DNA of 64,000 nucleotides from Psettodes erumei (Eukaryota > Chordata > Actinopteri > Pleuronectiformes > Psettodidae), in the NCBI GenBank assembly GCA_016785225.1, contig JAFBJZ010000003.1, forward strand, positions 62,001-126,000, given 5' to 3'. Positions 1-10,694 of this stretch are shown piece after piece; position 1 is the first letter of the stretch; the number at the start of each line of letters is the position of its first letter. The notes below the pieces were generated by a model. It was given only the letters and a program-made list of their open reading frames with translations. It did no database searches and was not told the origin of the DNA. Position numbers and translations under genes: made by a program.

Positions 1-19
1 GTGTGTGTGTCGTCTCCAG

Positions 20-156
20 CGTCAGACCCCTACGTGATCATTCGCTGTGAGGGACAGAAAGTCCGATCTCCGGTCCACAAAAACACACGAAGCCCCGTGT
101 TCGACACCAAGGGGCTCTTCTACAGGAAGAAGGCCAAGCAGCCAATCAGCATTGAG

Positions 157-244
<88 letters not shown>

Positions 245-499
245 CAGCCCAGTGTAACTGTGTTAATTACTGTCCTGTTACGCAGTGAACTGAATTCTGA
301 ATTCTCTCGACTTTTCTCTCAGATCTACAACGACAACCTGCTGACGGACTCCTTCCTGGGTCAGGTGACATTGCCAGTCGAGCAAGGCGACTTCCAGCAG
401 ACGCTCCACCTGAGGGACAGGGGCAATCGCCGTGACAACGACCTCCCCGGTACCCTCACCATCACTGTAATGACCTCCGCGGTGCTGACCAACATCTGA
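20..499 (+). CDS. capn5: calpain-5, last two coding exons (partial gene)
   Basis: Exons 20-156 and 323-499 join in phase (intron 157-322, GT-AG) and end at TGA 497-499. The translation begins SDPYVIIRCEGQKVRSPV and continues to YRKKAKQPISIE / IYNDNLLTDSFLGQVTLP, closing TSAVLTNI. This matches the C-terminal C2 domain of calpain-5 as I remember it (DPYVIIKCEG, NDNLLTDSFLGQVTL, LPGT). Calpain-5 is a non-classical, calmodulin-like-domain-free calcium-dependent cysteine protease; the C2 domain is its C-terminal membrane/calcium-binding module. The catalytic domains lie upstream of the window. The donor of the first exon runs straight into an 80-bp GT microsatellite. Position next to myo7a agrees with vertebrate synteny. 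I cannot say which teleost paralogue (capn5a or capn5b) this is. Confidence 0.92.
160..243. repeat. (GT)n microsatellite at the capn5 donor
   Basis: About 40 uninterrupted GT units starting three bases inside the last capn5 intron. Confidence 0.97.
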
Positions 500-975
500 C
501 ACGGGCCGCTGTGTCAAACCAGATTCAGCTGTCCCAAATCTGACCAAAGTTACCAGTTTACCACAAAATCCTGAGGGTTCACTTTCTGGAAGATTAATAA
601 CAAGTTTGTAGAAAAGTTGACATCCAGCAGGAGGTCTGCAGACATCTTCAGATGAAGAAATGACAAATGCAAACACAGGAAACCAAATTCTTCTTTTTAG
701 CTTCTTGCTCATAAATGCGTGTTTACAATGTGATTTACAGGCTCTGTAACGGGCGAATATCCTGAAAATGCCAAATCATTTAAGCTAGTTGATGGTTTAC
801 AGTTCTTTGTCTTTGCTCTTATCTTATTGTACTTGATCTTATTTAATCTTTTTTTAAATGTACTCTTTCTCAAGCTTATTTATGTGTCTTTCCTATCACC
901 TTGTGTTTTTCCTCTGTTATCTCAATGCCTTTTATACTGAAGGAAGCTGTTCAATTAAACTGGCCTTGCCTTGTT
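500..975 (+). other. capn5: capn5 3' UTR with poly(A) signal
   Basis: AT-rich sequence after the stop codon. An ATTAAA hexamer at 954-959 is followed about 15-20 bases later by a TTGCATAATG stretch where cleavage could occur. Further AATAAA/AATAAATA hexamers at about 1430-1440, 1814-1822 and 1970-1975 could serve longer transcripts, so the 3' end is not fixed by sequence alone. Confidence 0.6.
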
Positions 976-1029
976 GCATAATGTCAAACACAGCGAGCTG
1001 TTGGTAGAACTTTTCCATCAGCTTGATTA

Positions 1030-1095
1030 AATACACTCAGGTGGCAGTTTATTAGGTACACCTAGCTAAGACTAACACAGTCCAATAGATAAAGT
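1030..1095. repeat. fragment of a dispersed teleost repeat
   Basis: The stretch GGTGGCAGTTTATTAGGTAC followed by ACCTAGCTAA resembles a sequence I remember seeing repeatedly in fish genomes. I cannot name the family with certainty. It lies in the space between capn5 and myo7a. Confidence 0.4.
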
Positions 1096-2145
1096 TGAGT
1101 TTGTGTTGAAACCGACAGGTATTGATTCCCCTTCTTGGTGGAGGCTGCAGCTTGTGGTACCAGTCAAGTGTTTTATGTTATTTTAACCTGCGCTCACAGA
1201 TGTATATAAATAATAAAAGGGGTGGGAAGAATAATAGAAACACCACGTCGCTGAGAAGTTCTTCTGATGTTCTAATGTTGCCAGAAAGTTTTATTCAGTG
1301 TATTTGAACAGATTGTGTAACAGATTGTTTGACAGCAGCGTTGGTGGAAATCACAACACTGACCTGCTGGGTCCGGTGATGTGATCCATCTGATGAATAT
1401 TTGTCCTGATTCTACAGTTTGTGTAGAGTGAATAAATAAATCGTACAGTGTTTGCAGAGCATATGCGATCGATATGCAGTTTAAGCAAAGCATTCCTGTT
1501 CATCTGGTTGCCATGGCAGCTCATGCAGTGTGTGAGTGGTGGGGAGTCCGGTTCTGCTGGACGTTTCTTCCTGTATAAAGAAAGTGCTTGCTCATTGTGG
1601 AACTGTCGGGTTTCTCTCTATGACATTTTAAGAAAATTGACACTGCAGAGAGTCACAGTTGCCCCCCCCCACACATCTCGACTCTAGTACTGTACTTAAA
1701 AACGGTTTCTGCACATTTTGAAAAGTTTTTAAAGATGTTTACAACTCTTACATTTCATTTGTAAAGCTCTTAAATCGCCCCCTCCAGCCCGTTGACCACT
1801 TGTATGAAACCTTAAATAAATAACCATCCAGGTTGTGTTGAAATGTCTCCTATTTGTAATTCTCTTGTTGATGGATTCTTATTTTGTTTTACATATTTTC
1901 TGTTTGCAGGTTTCTGTGGTATTTTACTCTCTGTCATAATTCCAGGATAATTGTCTGATAATCTCTGTCAATAAACAATTATTACAGGTTTAAGGTTTGT
2001 TTTCAACTATTTGTGTGTTTGTTTGTTTTTACAACTAACATGTTTAATTTTACTTTTAACCCATGAAACTGTGTGTGTGTGTGTGCGTGTGTGTGTGTGT
2101 GTGTCTAATTACAACCTCCCCTATGTTGTAGCTCATCACCCCCCA

Positions 2146-2150
<5 letters not shown>

Positions 2151-2225
<75 letters not shown>

Positions 2226-2399
2226 CAGAGATCAGTGGCAGTGAATGAGCAGCTTGCCGTGTCACTGTTAATACCCATTGGGAGGGGAGGGAGGGGGGGC
2301 GAGAGGAGGAGGAGGAGGAGGAGGAGGAGGGAGTCATTCACTGCTTTAAACTCTGTATACCTTCACATGAAAGAGAGGAGAGAGAGAGAGAGAGAGAGA
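2151..2399. repeat. polypyrimidine (TC)n and polypurine (GGA)n/(GA)n tracts
   Basis: An almost pure TC run at 2151-2221 is followed by GGA triplets at 2301-2331 and GA dinucleotides at 2375-2399, all on the same strand. Homopurine/homopyrimidine runs of this kind can form triplex DNA and bind GAGA-type factors. They lie a few hundred bases upstream of the putative first non-coding exon of myo7a. Confidence 0.8.
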
Positions 2400-2509
2400 A
2401 AAGAACAGAAGAAGGAAAAAAAGTCATTTCTAAGAATTTAGCAGTGGAGGTGAAGAGAGAGTCACATCTAAGGTGGGGGAGTCAAACTGAGAGAGGGGAG
2501 ATCAGGGAG

Positions 2510-2652
2510 GAAAGGATAAAAAAAGGAGGTGTCGCTCCTTCTGCTGTGTGATTGAACAGGTTTCTCCATCCCTCCATCCACCTGAGCCGAGACCCACAAC
2601 TGAAACGAAGGGAGAAACAGAAGAGGGAGAAGAGGTCAGATCACGCAGAAGG
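2510..2652 (+). promoter_or_regulatory. myo7a: candidate myo7a promoter and 5' non-coding exon 1
   Basis: An A-rich, TATA-like GGATAAAAAAAGG at about 2514-2526 precedes a purine-rich stretch. That stretch ends at a good splice donor, GG|GTAAGG, with GT at 2653-2654. Vertebrate MYO7A has a non-coding first exon, and the next exon (5402-5469) begins after a pyrimidine-rich acceptor and carries the start codon, so an exon here would fit. Nothing in the sequence proves transcription starts here. Confidence 0.3.
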
Positions 2653-3306
2653 GTAAGGACAAACAGTCGGTAAGCTTAGAGAGGCATGCTGGCTTTATGC
2701 ATAATCTCCTTACTCTCTTTATCTCTCTCTCTCATGGTCTATTGTTGCACTGTGATCCTGCTGGCACGTCCTTCTTTTCCCTTAAAATACTGACACCTAA
2801 AAGCTATAAAAAGTTTGCACGTTTCTCTGGAAATGTGTGGAAATAAATATGATTTGTCTCTAAATTCACCATTTCAACATTTTATCAAACTGCAGTACGT
2901 GCCTGTACAGTCGTGTAAAGTGGCCTGAGTTTTCTGCACCTTCTCGTGGCTCCCGGTCCCTCCCTGGGTACTCACAAAGCTTTTATACTCTTATCTCAAC
3001 GCTTATATTACATTTTCTGCACCGGGTGTAGCTCAGGTCAGGTCAACATTCATATTTAGACACTGGTGTGAGCTGAGAATGTGAGAAATAATTAAAGCTG
3101 AATGGTTTGACTTTTTTTGGCCTCACCGCAGCAGCCACTTAAGCAGAAACACAAAATCCTACATTGTTGATTTACAAAATTGTGTGAATGTTTCTACATT
3201 TGCTGCATTAGAGTTGTGTCTGTGTGCAGTGTAAATCCAATGTTCAGCTGTCTCCATCAACTCTCGTGAAAAATATCTGTCTCTTTCACTGCTACTGTCA
3301 CAAAAT

Positions 3307-3346
<40 letters not shown>

Positions 3347-3675
3347 GGCTTATGGTAAAGCACAGGGGCAGGATAGTGTTTGACAGTGGAAGGAACACTG
3401 GGGCACTCGAGCCCGGCAGAGTCGGTTGTTCTTCCTCTCCTTTCTTTTGACTCGTGCTGCTCTTTCTTTTTTTCTTTCTAAACGTTCTGTCTGTTGCGTG
3501 ATGTTCTTACTTTCGTTGCGTTGCTCACCTCTGACTAATGTGTCTTAATTTGCAGGTATAAAATCGGATATGTTTAGACACACACACACACACACACACA
3601 AGACATGGCTGCACACAACCTTTGTCCCAGACCTCTGCTGGGGTAATTAGATGCTAAAATATTGATAGGGTAGGG

Positions 3676-3711
<36 letters not shown>

Positions 3712-4489
3712 GAGAGGGAGAGGCATGCTTGTATTTCATTTCATCTGTTTGCATTGCATGTGTATTTGTGTGCATGTGGAGGTAATTCAGCCCTGTGGCA
3801 TTTCTTTTTCTGGAGAGTCAGCAAAGGTCAGTCAGGGAGAGAGACAATCAGAAACAAAGGGAGATAGAGAGAGAGAGGTAACTGTAGAAAAAGGTCTCAA
3901 GCCAAAATAAAATGAATTTGTCTTTCGTTCTGAGAGGCAGTCGTCACTGCTGCCTGGTGTCAAAGGTCAAATGCTCCAAATAAAGCTGGAAATTGAGAGT
4001 AAATAATTTGTTGTGGCTAATTTGCATCAACAAAGGTTCCCCATGTTAATGGGTACTATGTTGACTGCAGTAAAAACTTGTGTAGTTATTGTGTAGTGTG
4101 GTGGGTCCGGCTGTGTTGTGCAGACATGACATGGCAACTCCCGGACAACAATTCCTTTTAAATTAAACAACGAGATGTGACGTTTTTGTCTGGCATACTT
4201 CTGATCTGACATCATTAAATAACATAATGTCCCCACAGAATTGAATTCCTGATACATTCCAGAAGATCACGGATGATATGATAGGACGGGGGCTGTAAGG
4301 ATTTTGTTGTTATCATGGCAACTTGAAGTTGTCTTGTATTTCAGGTGTGACTCAAAGAGAAGCGCGAACAAAACGTTTAACAAGGCCGAGGCATCGTAGC
4401 TGCCAGGTGTCAAAAAGTCAAAGGATCAGACTAAACCTTCATCAGGGGAGACTGAATAATTTACTAGGGCTAATACCCACCACACACAC

Positions 4490-4548
<59 letters not shown>

Positions 4549-4628
4549 TTGTAGTTGCTGTGGCTGTACAGCTTATATGCATCTAAATCAGTACTTAATG
4601 AATAACACATGCAAGGGCACACAACATG

Positions 4629-4661
<33 letters not shown>

Positions 4662-4998
4662 ACTCACACACTCACACAAATATCCTACAACAACAAAAAG
4701 AGGTAATTGGGTTTGGGTCGAGGGTCATGTGACTCAGCCACAGGTCACATGTGTGTCTCATCATTTTGACAAACAAAGTGTCTCTTAATTGGTCCCAAAT
4801 ATTAAATGTAAAGAGGAGGAAATTAAACAGGAGCTTTTGGTTCACAGAGAATAAACCCTGAATATTCTGGTGATCTGTTAACTTTCCTTCTGCTGACGTT
4901 AAAAACTGTGGCTTTAAATGAAATGTCTCTTAGAATAACTGTCCCACTTATTCTGGGTTTGCTGTGAAATTTGGTTTAGACATTCATCTGAATAAAAG

Positions 4999-5051
<53 letters not shown>

Positions 5052-5182
5052 TACATACAGAGTTTTATATGGATCCTATTAGCAGACAGCTCTTTCCTCT
5101 CATAGTTAAAACCCAACAGAATTTTAACAAGCACCATTTTTTAAGTCTGCTGCTCCTTTGATCATTTTTATTGGTAAAACAA

Positions 5183-5243
<61 letters not shown>

Positions 5244-5401
5244 GCGTATGGCATACAAAAGTATATGTTACTTGTTGTTATATACATCAGTGAGGTTTAC
5301 ATGTAATGAGATTTGATGTATATGTATGTATATACTGCAGATGTATCACTACAAATACACAGTAAATAATTGTCTATGTCTCCTTGGTGTCCCTTTCTCA
5401 G
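2653..5401. other. putative myo7a intron 1
   Basis: No gene seen. It contains GT/CA microsatellites at about 3309-3337, 3577-3600, 3681-3710, 4480-4546, 4628-4655, 5001-5050 and 5188-5238. The ORFs in this stretch are translations of those repeats. Confidence 0.5.
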
Positions 5402-5469
5402 GGTCGACAGGTGACTGCCCATGTCCAATCAGAAGGACAGAAACCAGAACCATGGTCATTCTACAGCAG
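5402..5469 (+). CDS. myo7a: myo7a first coding exon (MVILQQ) and start codon
   Basis: An acceptor CCTTTCTCAG ends at 5401. Fifty bases of 5' leader follow, then ATG at 5452-5454 in the context AACCATGG, a strong Kozak start. The six codons MVILQQ are the canonical myosin VIIA N-terminus. The exon ends in phase 0 at 5469 with donor CAG|GTACAC, and the intron begins with a (CA)n microsatellite (5471-5528) right at the donor. Confidence 0.85.
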
Positions 5470-5531
<62 letters not shown>

Positions 5532-5669
5532 CCGTGTTGGCCTCAGTGTCGGTCTTTTTGATACTCAGTTAATGCGTTGCTGAACTTGTCAGCCTTTGTG
5601 ATTGACTAATCAACTCTGACAATGTGCCCCCGTTGTGGAGGCCCAAATGGGTCGAGCCAATAAAACAAC

Positions 5670-5702
<33 letters not shown>

Positions 5703-8700
5703 CCCTCTCTGCTGTGGATGTTTGCCTCATCACGCACACACTCTGACCTCCATCTAAACTGCACAGAATGTACTGGACAGGAAGTGTGTGTGTTAAAGAG
5801 TTAAAGCTCTGCTGCCCCTTGGATCACACACAGGACTTTTAATTGTTTTTATACAAAGAAGAAGAAGAAGAAACACGGTGTGATAGTATTTGACCAACAG
5901 CTGAACATTTCTGTCGCCACTGAGGAGGAAAGTTGGAGGAGAATATTTTTAACTACATTTACAGAAATTTTGTGGGGGATTTTATCTTTTTACAGCATGA
6001 CATTTTTCTTGAAGATGCTTTTCCTGTGATTATGACTGTGTCTTTTACTTTTCAATTTAGTTCCCTTTAACACAAAGTGAGGATATTTTGCATGTTTCTT
6101 TAAAAAAAAAACAACCAGAAAATGAACAGTGCTTAGTTGACAAATGAAAATGAGAAGGAACTCGTGAGCTTAACTGTGACAAAGACCATGAACAGGACGG
6201 AAACTGATCGGCCGCTGAAGGGTTGTGACGTGAAAATACACCGTCTCAGCAGCAGATACACCACCCTCATCCAGGTAAAGTTCAGTCAGGAGCGCGGCTC
6301 TTCTTTCAATGAAGAAACACACTCCGCTTGTGTTATACCTGATGCTGTGGCTGCACCCACTCTAACCTCTTCAGGAGCCTCCATCATTGTTGAGGAACGG
6401 TTCCCTCACGTTGTCGTCACACCTGAGGTGGATGTAGTTCCTCCAGGATTGGGCACAAGGTCACCGTGCACAGTACAGGTGTCTTCATTGTCTCCAGTGT
6501 GAAGCGTGTCGACGAGCTCAGGTCATGAGTGTGAAACCTCAGGATTCCATCAAACTATACTCTGCAAACCTTAAGAGAACAAATGCGTTCTCTGCTGCCG
6601 CAGCATGTTTGTTCAGCAGCATTAACTCCCTGCTGTGAGGACCGCTCAGCATGCATGACTAATTATTCCAGGTTTAATGAGCTGGCATGTTGATAGCTGT
6701 CCACATTAATGGATGTTGGTGAGTTCTTTGGCAGCCATTGTGTTGTTTTTGTTCAGTCTCGGTGTGGTTTGTTGCAGAAAGAAATCATAGAGGCTCGGAG
6801 GGTTCTGGTCTCAGACAGGTGAAAAATAAAATCCCCTCAGGAGGAACTGGAGCGAGTCATCATCGGTTTACACCTGGCACATCTGGAGGGTAAAGTCACG
6901 ACTCCTGAAGCTTTGGTTCACTTTGTTGAGTTGAAATCAATATGGAAGAGAACTACAGAGATTGTGCAGTTTCCTTTCAGAGGACCTGCCCTGTGGTTTT
7001 TAAAGTACATTTTGCTGAAAACACTCGTGTTTATAAAACATATGTCCTATTTGCTTGGTTTTCTGGAAGCAGAATGGAGGTTGTTAATGTTATTTGTTCA
7101 CTGAAGCAGAAAGGAGAGCTGGTCTGTCTGTGTTTTTTATGGACAAATTTATTCAGTGACAAATACGATACAGTTTGTCACGATGTCTCACCCGCTGACC
7201 TTTGACTCGTGTAAACGACCAATCTAAATGCAAATGAGAAGAGCTGTAAGTGCCTTTATCAATCATTTGTCCTCTTTATAGCTGTCCTCTTCTGCCCCTG
7301 CGTCCAAACGTTAATGCATAATTGGATTAATGTCAGTTAGAGCCAGTCTGATTCTCACAGGAACAAAATATGAACACACTGCTGAAAAAGAAACTGGTGA
7401 CGGAACGTTTCACAAACACCAGCAGAGGGCACACTCACACCTGACATTGTGCAGTGTGCACTTACAGAGAGCTTGTATTACTTGTAGTGAACAAGATACC
7501 ACAAAGCTGCAGTTATGACTGAAGTGAAAAGAGACTATGATCAAATAATGAATCTCTGATTGCATGTTTGATGAATGCCTGGTGAGGCATTTGTGTGAGC
7601 ATTCTTATGTCAGAAGAAGAATTAATGATGAAGGATCAAATCAAATCAGTGTTTTAGTATTCAATGTTCAGCTGCTACAAGTTACTGAATGCGTGTTACT
7701 CGTTGCAGCCGAGTAATTCTCATTCATTTATCTGTAGCTTTCAGGAGAAAAAAAAAACTCCATCAAAGTCAAAACCAGATTAAAAGAGGATGTAGAGAAA
7801 AGAATATGCTTTAATCTTGAAAATGAATAAAACATTTATTTTAAATTGGTTTCTGGGAATCTTCTAACAGCAGTAATAGATAGAGAACAGGGAATTAAGG
7901 ACAGAGACATGCAACAAATGTTCCCAGGCAGATTCAGGAACATGGTGGTTCATGGTCGGCATCTTAACATCTAAATGATTGGGGGGGGGGGTCTCGTTTT
8001 CTGTCTGTGTGGTTTGTTACCTTTGCACACAGGAGTGACACCGGCAGCCGTAATGTGAACACTCACACTCATGTCTGGCCTGAATTATTTACCTGAAGAC
8101 AGAGATGACGAGAACACACACCGCTCCACCACAGGCCGTGACGTTACATCACTGCTAACAGCACACCAGCTCTGTGGCTCGCCTCAGTCACGTTTATCCA
8201 CTTTTGTGAGAGCTTACATTAGCCATGCTGTTTGTTCTGCTTAATGGATACACTGCAGACTCTTTACATTCCCATGTTTAGCAGCATAAAGTCAGATGAG
8301 TTAATCAACAAGCTTAAGTTGATAAAGCACAGGTCCTCACTGGAAAAGTGGCAGCCGTTGCATGGGCAATATATGTTATTTTATTTATGCTTCCCCTATA
8401 GCTACAGACCTCACAAGGCTTATCATTTCAAAAGCTGACTAGTCTTGCCTTGTCAGAACGAGCAGAATCCACTTGCTATGAAGCCTGGCTGCTGCAAATG
8501 AACCACTCTGTCGGGTTCTCTGATCAATGGGTCGTGAATCACCCTGTGGCTCCATTTGCTCTGGACCCCCAAGGCCAGATAACCAGACTGACTAAAGACC
8601 TCTAAAGGCCTGTGTGTGTTTGTTTCAGGCCAGTCATTTGCAGTTTTACAATTTCAGCTCTTAGTTTTCTTTTCATCAGATGTTGACAACAGGAAAACTA

Positions 8701-8851
8701 CAACATTCTCTGACAGTAGTGACATTACTGAATGTAAAAAGAAGTATTGAAGTGGAGGCAGACACCAAACAGATCCTCTGCATTAAATAATTCAACATGT
8801 GGCTTCTGACAGTTTGCCATTGGCCCTGCTCACTGCGGTTCACCCTGTCAC

Positions 8852-8889
<38 letters not shown>

Positions 8890-10604
8890 CAGGTGCTTGG
8901 TGGTGTAATGTTCAGGTGGCTCCGTCTGCCAGACAGAGTATTTACTTAATTAAACCGACATATACAGTATGTAACACACACACACACACACACACACAGG
9001 TCCCGTCTTTCTGTCTTCTTACAGACGAGGAACTGTACTCAAGCTAAATGCTAACAGCAGCATGCTAACAACCTCACACTTAACTCAACGCGTCAAAGTT
9101 CACATCTATGAAGGCGTGGGACCCAACGTCACAGAAATCCATCAAATAGTTAAAATATTTTTACTGTCTGGTGTTGACATAAGAACAGTCACCAACAGTC
9201 ACCCTGTATCTCCTCTGAGAACATCAGGACCAAACGTGTGCTGGTCCATCAGATAAGATGTTGAGTCCTGACAGTGAGGACCTCACATCACAAAACCCTG
9301 TGGTCTTATTGGAAAATCATATTCTGACATTTAGTTTGAAGGGCTGGTCCTCAGAGGATAACCCTTGTCCGACACTTAAATTTCAAGTGTCACTGAATTG
9401 TTGCGTTTTAGTAATTGCTCATTTTATGGCTGCAGATTTCATCATTCCCGTCACACCATTCTGCATACACAGCAACATTTGCATTGCAATAAGAGCCTGT
9501 AGTGTATTTATCTGTACAGAAATCCAACACCAGAGGACACACCTGAGGAGGAAGTGACATCTTGTTGCCACGGGCGACAGGGGAGGTTGTGGGTTAACGC
9601 AGTGTGAGTGTGACAGAGGGACAGAGAGGGAGAGCGAGGAGGAGGATTGTCCAAAAATGTCACTGCAGTGGAAAGTTCTCCAAACTGATCCGACAGGCAG
9701 CAGGAAGCTGGATTTTAGCAGATTTTTTTCACTTTGCTGACAGTTTAAAGTGGAGGAGAAATATCCAGAGAGCAAAGGTCACAAACCAGGATGCTCTTTT
9801 GTCTGACTCTCAGACTTCAAGATGTCTGATACTGTTCTTCTTGAGATCCTTTTTTTGGTGTCACTCAGTTTTTGTTTTTAGATTAACCCAGTGAAGAGAA
9901 ACCGGAGGTGACACTTTGACCTGCTGCGACCCGTGATGAATGAAACCTGTTGAACCATGAAGATGTTGAAGATTTTGGTGTTTTTTGCACCAGCTGCATG
10001 TGCTGCCCTGTGGATCTAACCTGACTCACAGTTTGATATTTCAGAAAGTTACAGAGGAAACGGAAATTATCAGTTACGCAGCTTTCAACCTGCAGCTCTG
10101 GATAGTTTTTTTTTTCCAAATTTTGGAAGACCATCCTGGGATCTCACCGTCAGACAGTGTGTGTGTGAGTGTGTGAAGATGTACAGGCGTCGGGACTATG
10201 TGGAACTCTATGAGAAGGATCAGGCCAAGTGGGCGCTGATACGCAATGTCAACACTGCGATGAAACAAAGCACACTGCTGCCGGTACGCTGCAACTCTGT
10301 GTGTGTGTGTGTTACTTGAGTCATAATTATATGTCTCCTGTTTGTGGGATTTGTATTACGTAAGATACATGTGTGTTTCATGCATCAAATATCAATTATA
10401 TGTATTATTGTGTGTGTGACATTGTTCTCATGCTGCGTGTGTGTGTGTGTGTGTGTGTTGGGAGAGAGAGAGGGATGCTGTCATTCTGTGTGTTGAAATA
10501 ATTATACCTTCATCACAAAAATGTGGTTTTCTGTTTTGAGTCATGGATCATAATTGTACATCTGAAAAACTGTGTTCACATTTTTGACGTAAGTGTGTGT
10601 GCGT

Positions 10605-10694
<90 letters not shown>

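Larger units (their letters stand above)
976..2500. other. capn5-myo7a intergenic region
   Basis: No convincing coding sequence. It is AT-rich, holds several AATAAA hexamers, and ends in a pyrimidine tract (TC)n at 2151-2221, a (GGA)n tract at 2301-2331 and a (GA)n tract near 2375-2399. The last part probably borders the myo7a promoter. Confidence 0.5.

Noticed and set aside
6137..6502. 121-codon + strand ORF in myo7a intron 2
   Set aside because: No family resemblance, no splice or Kozak support, ordinary intronic composition.
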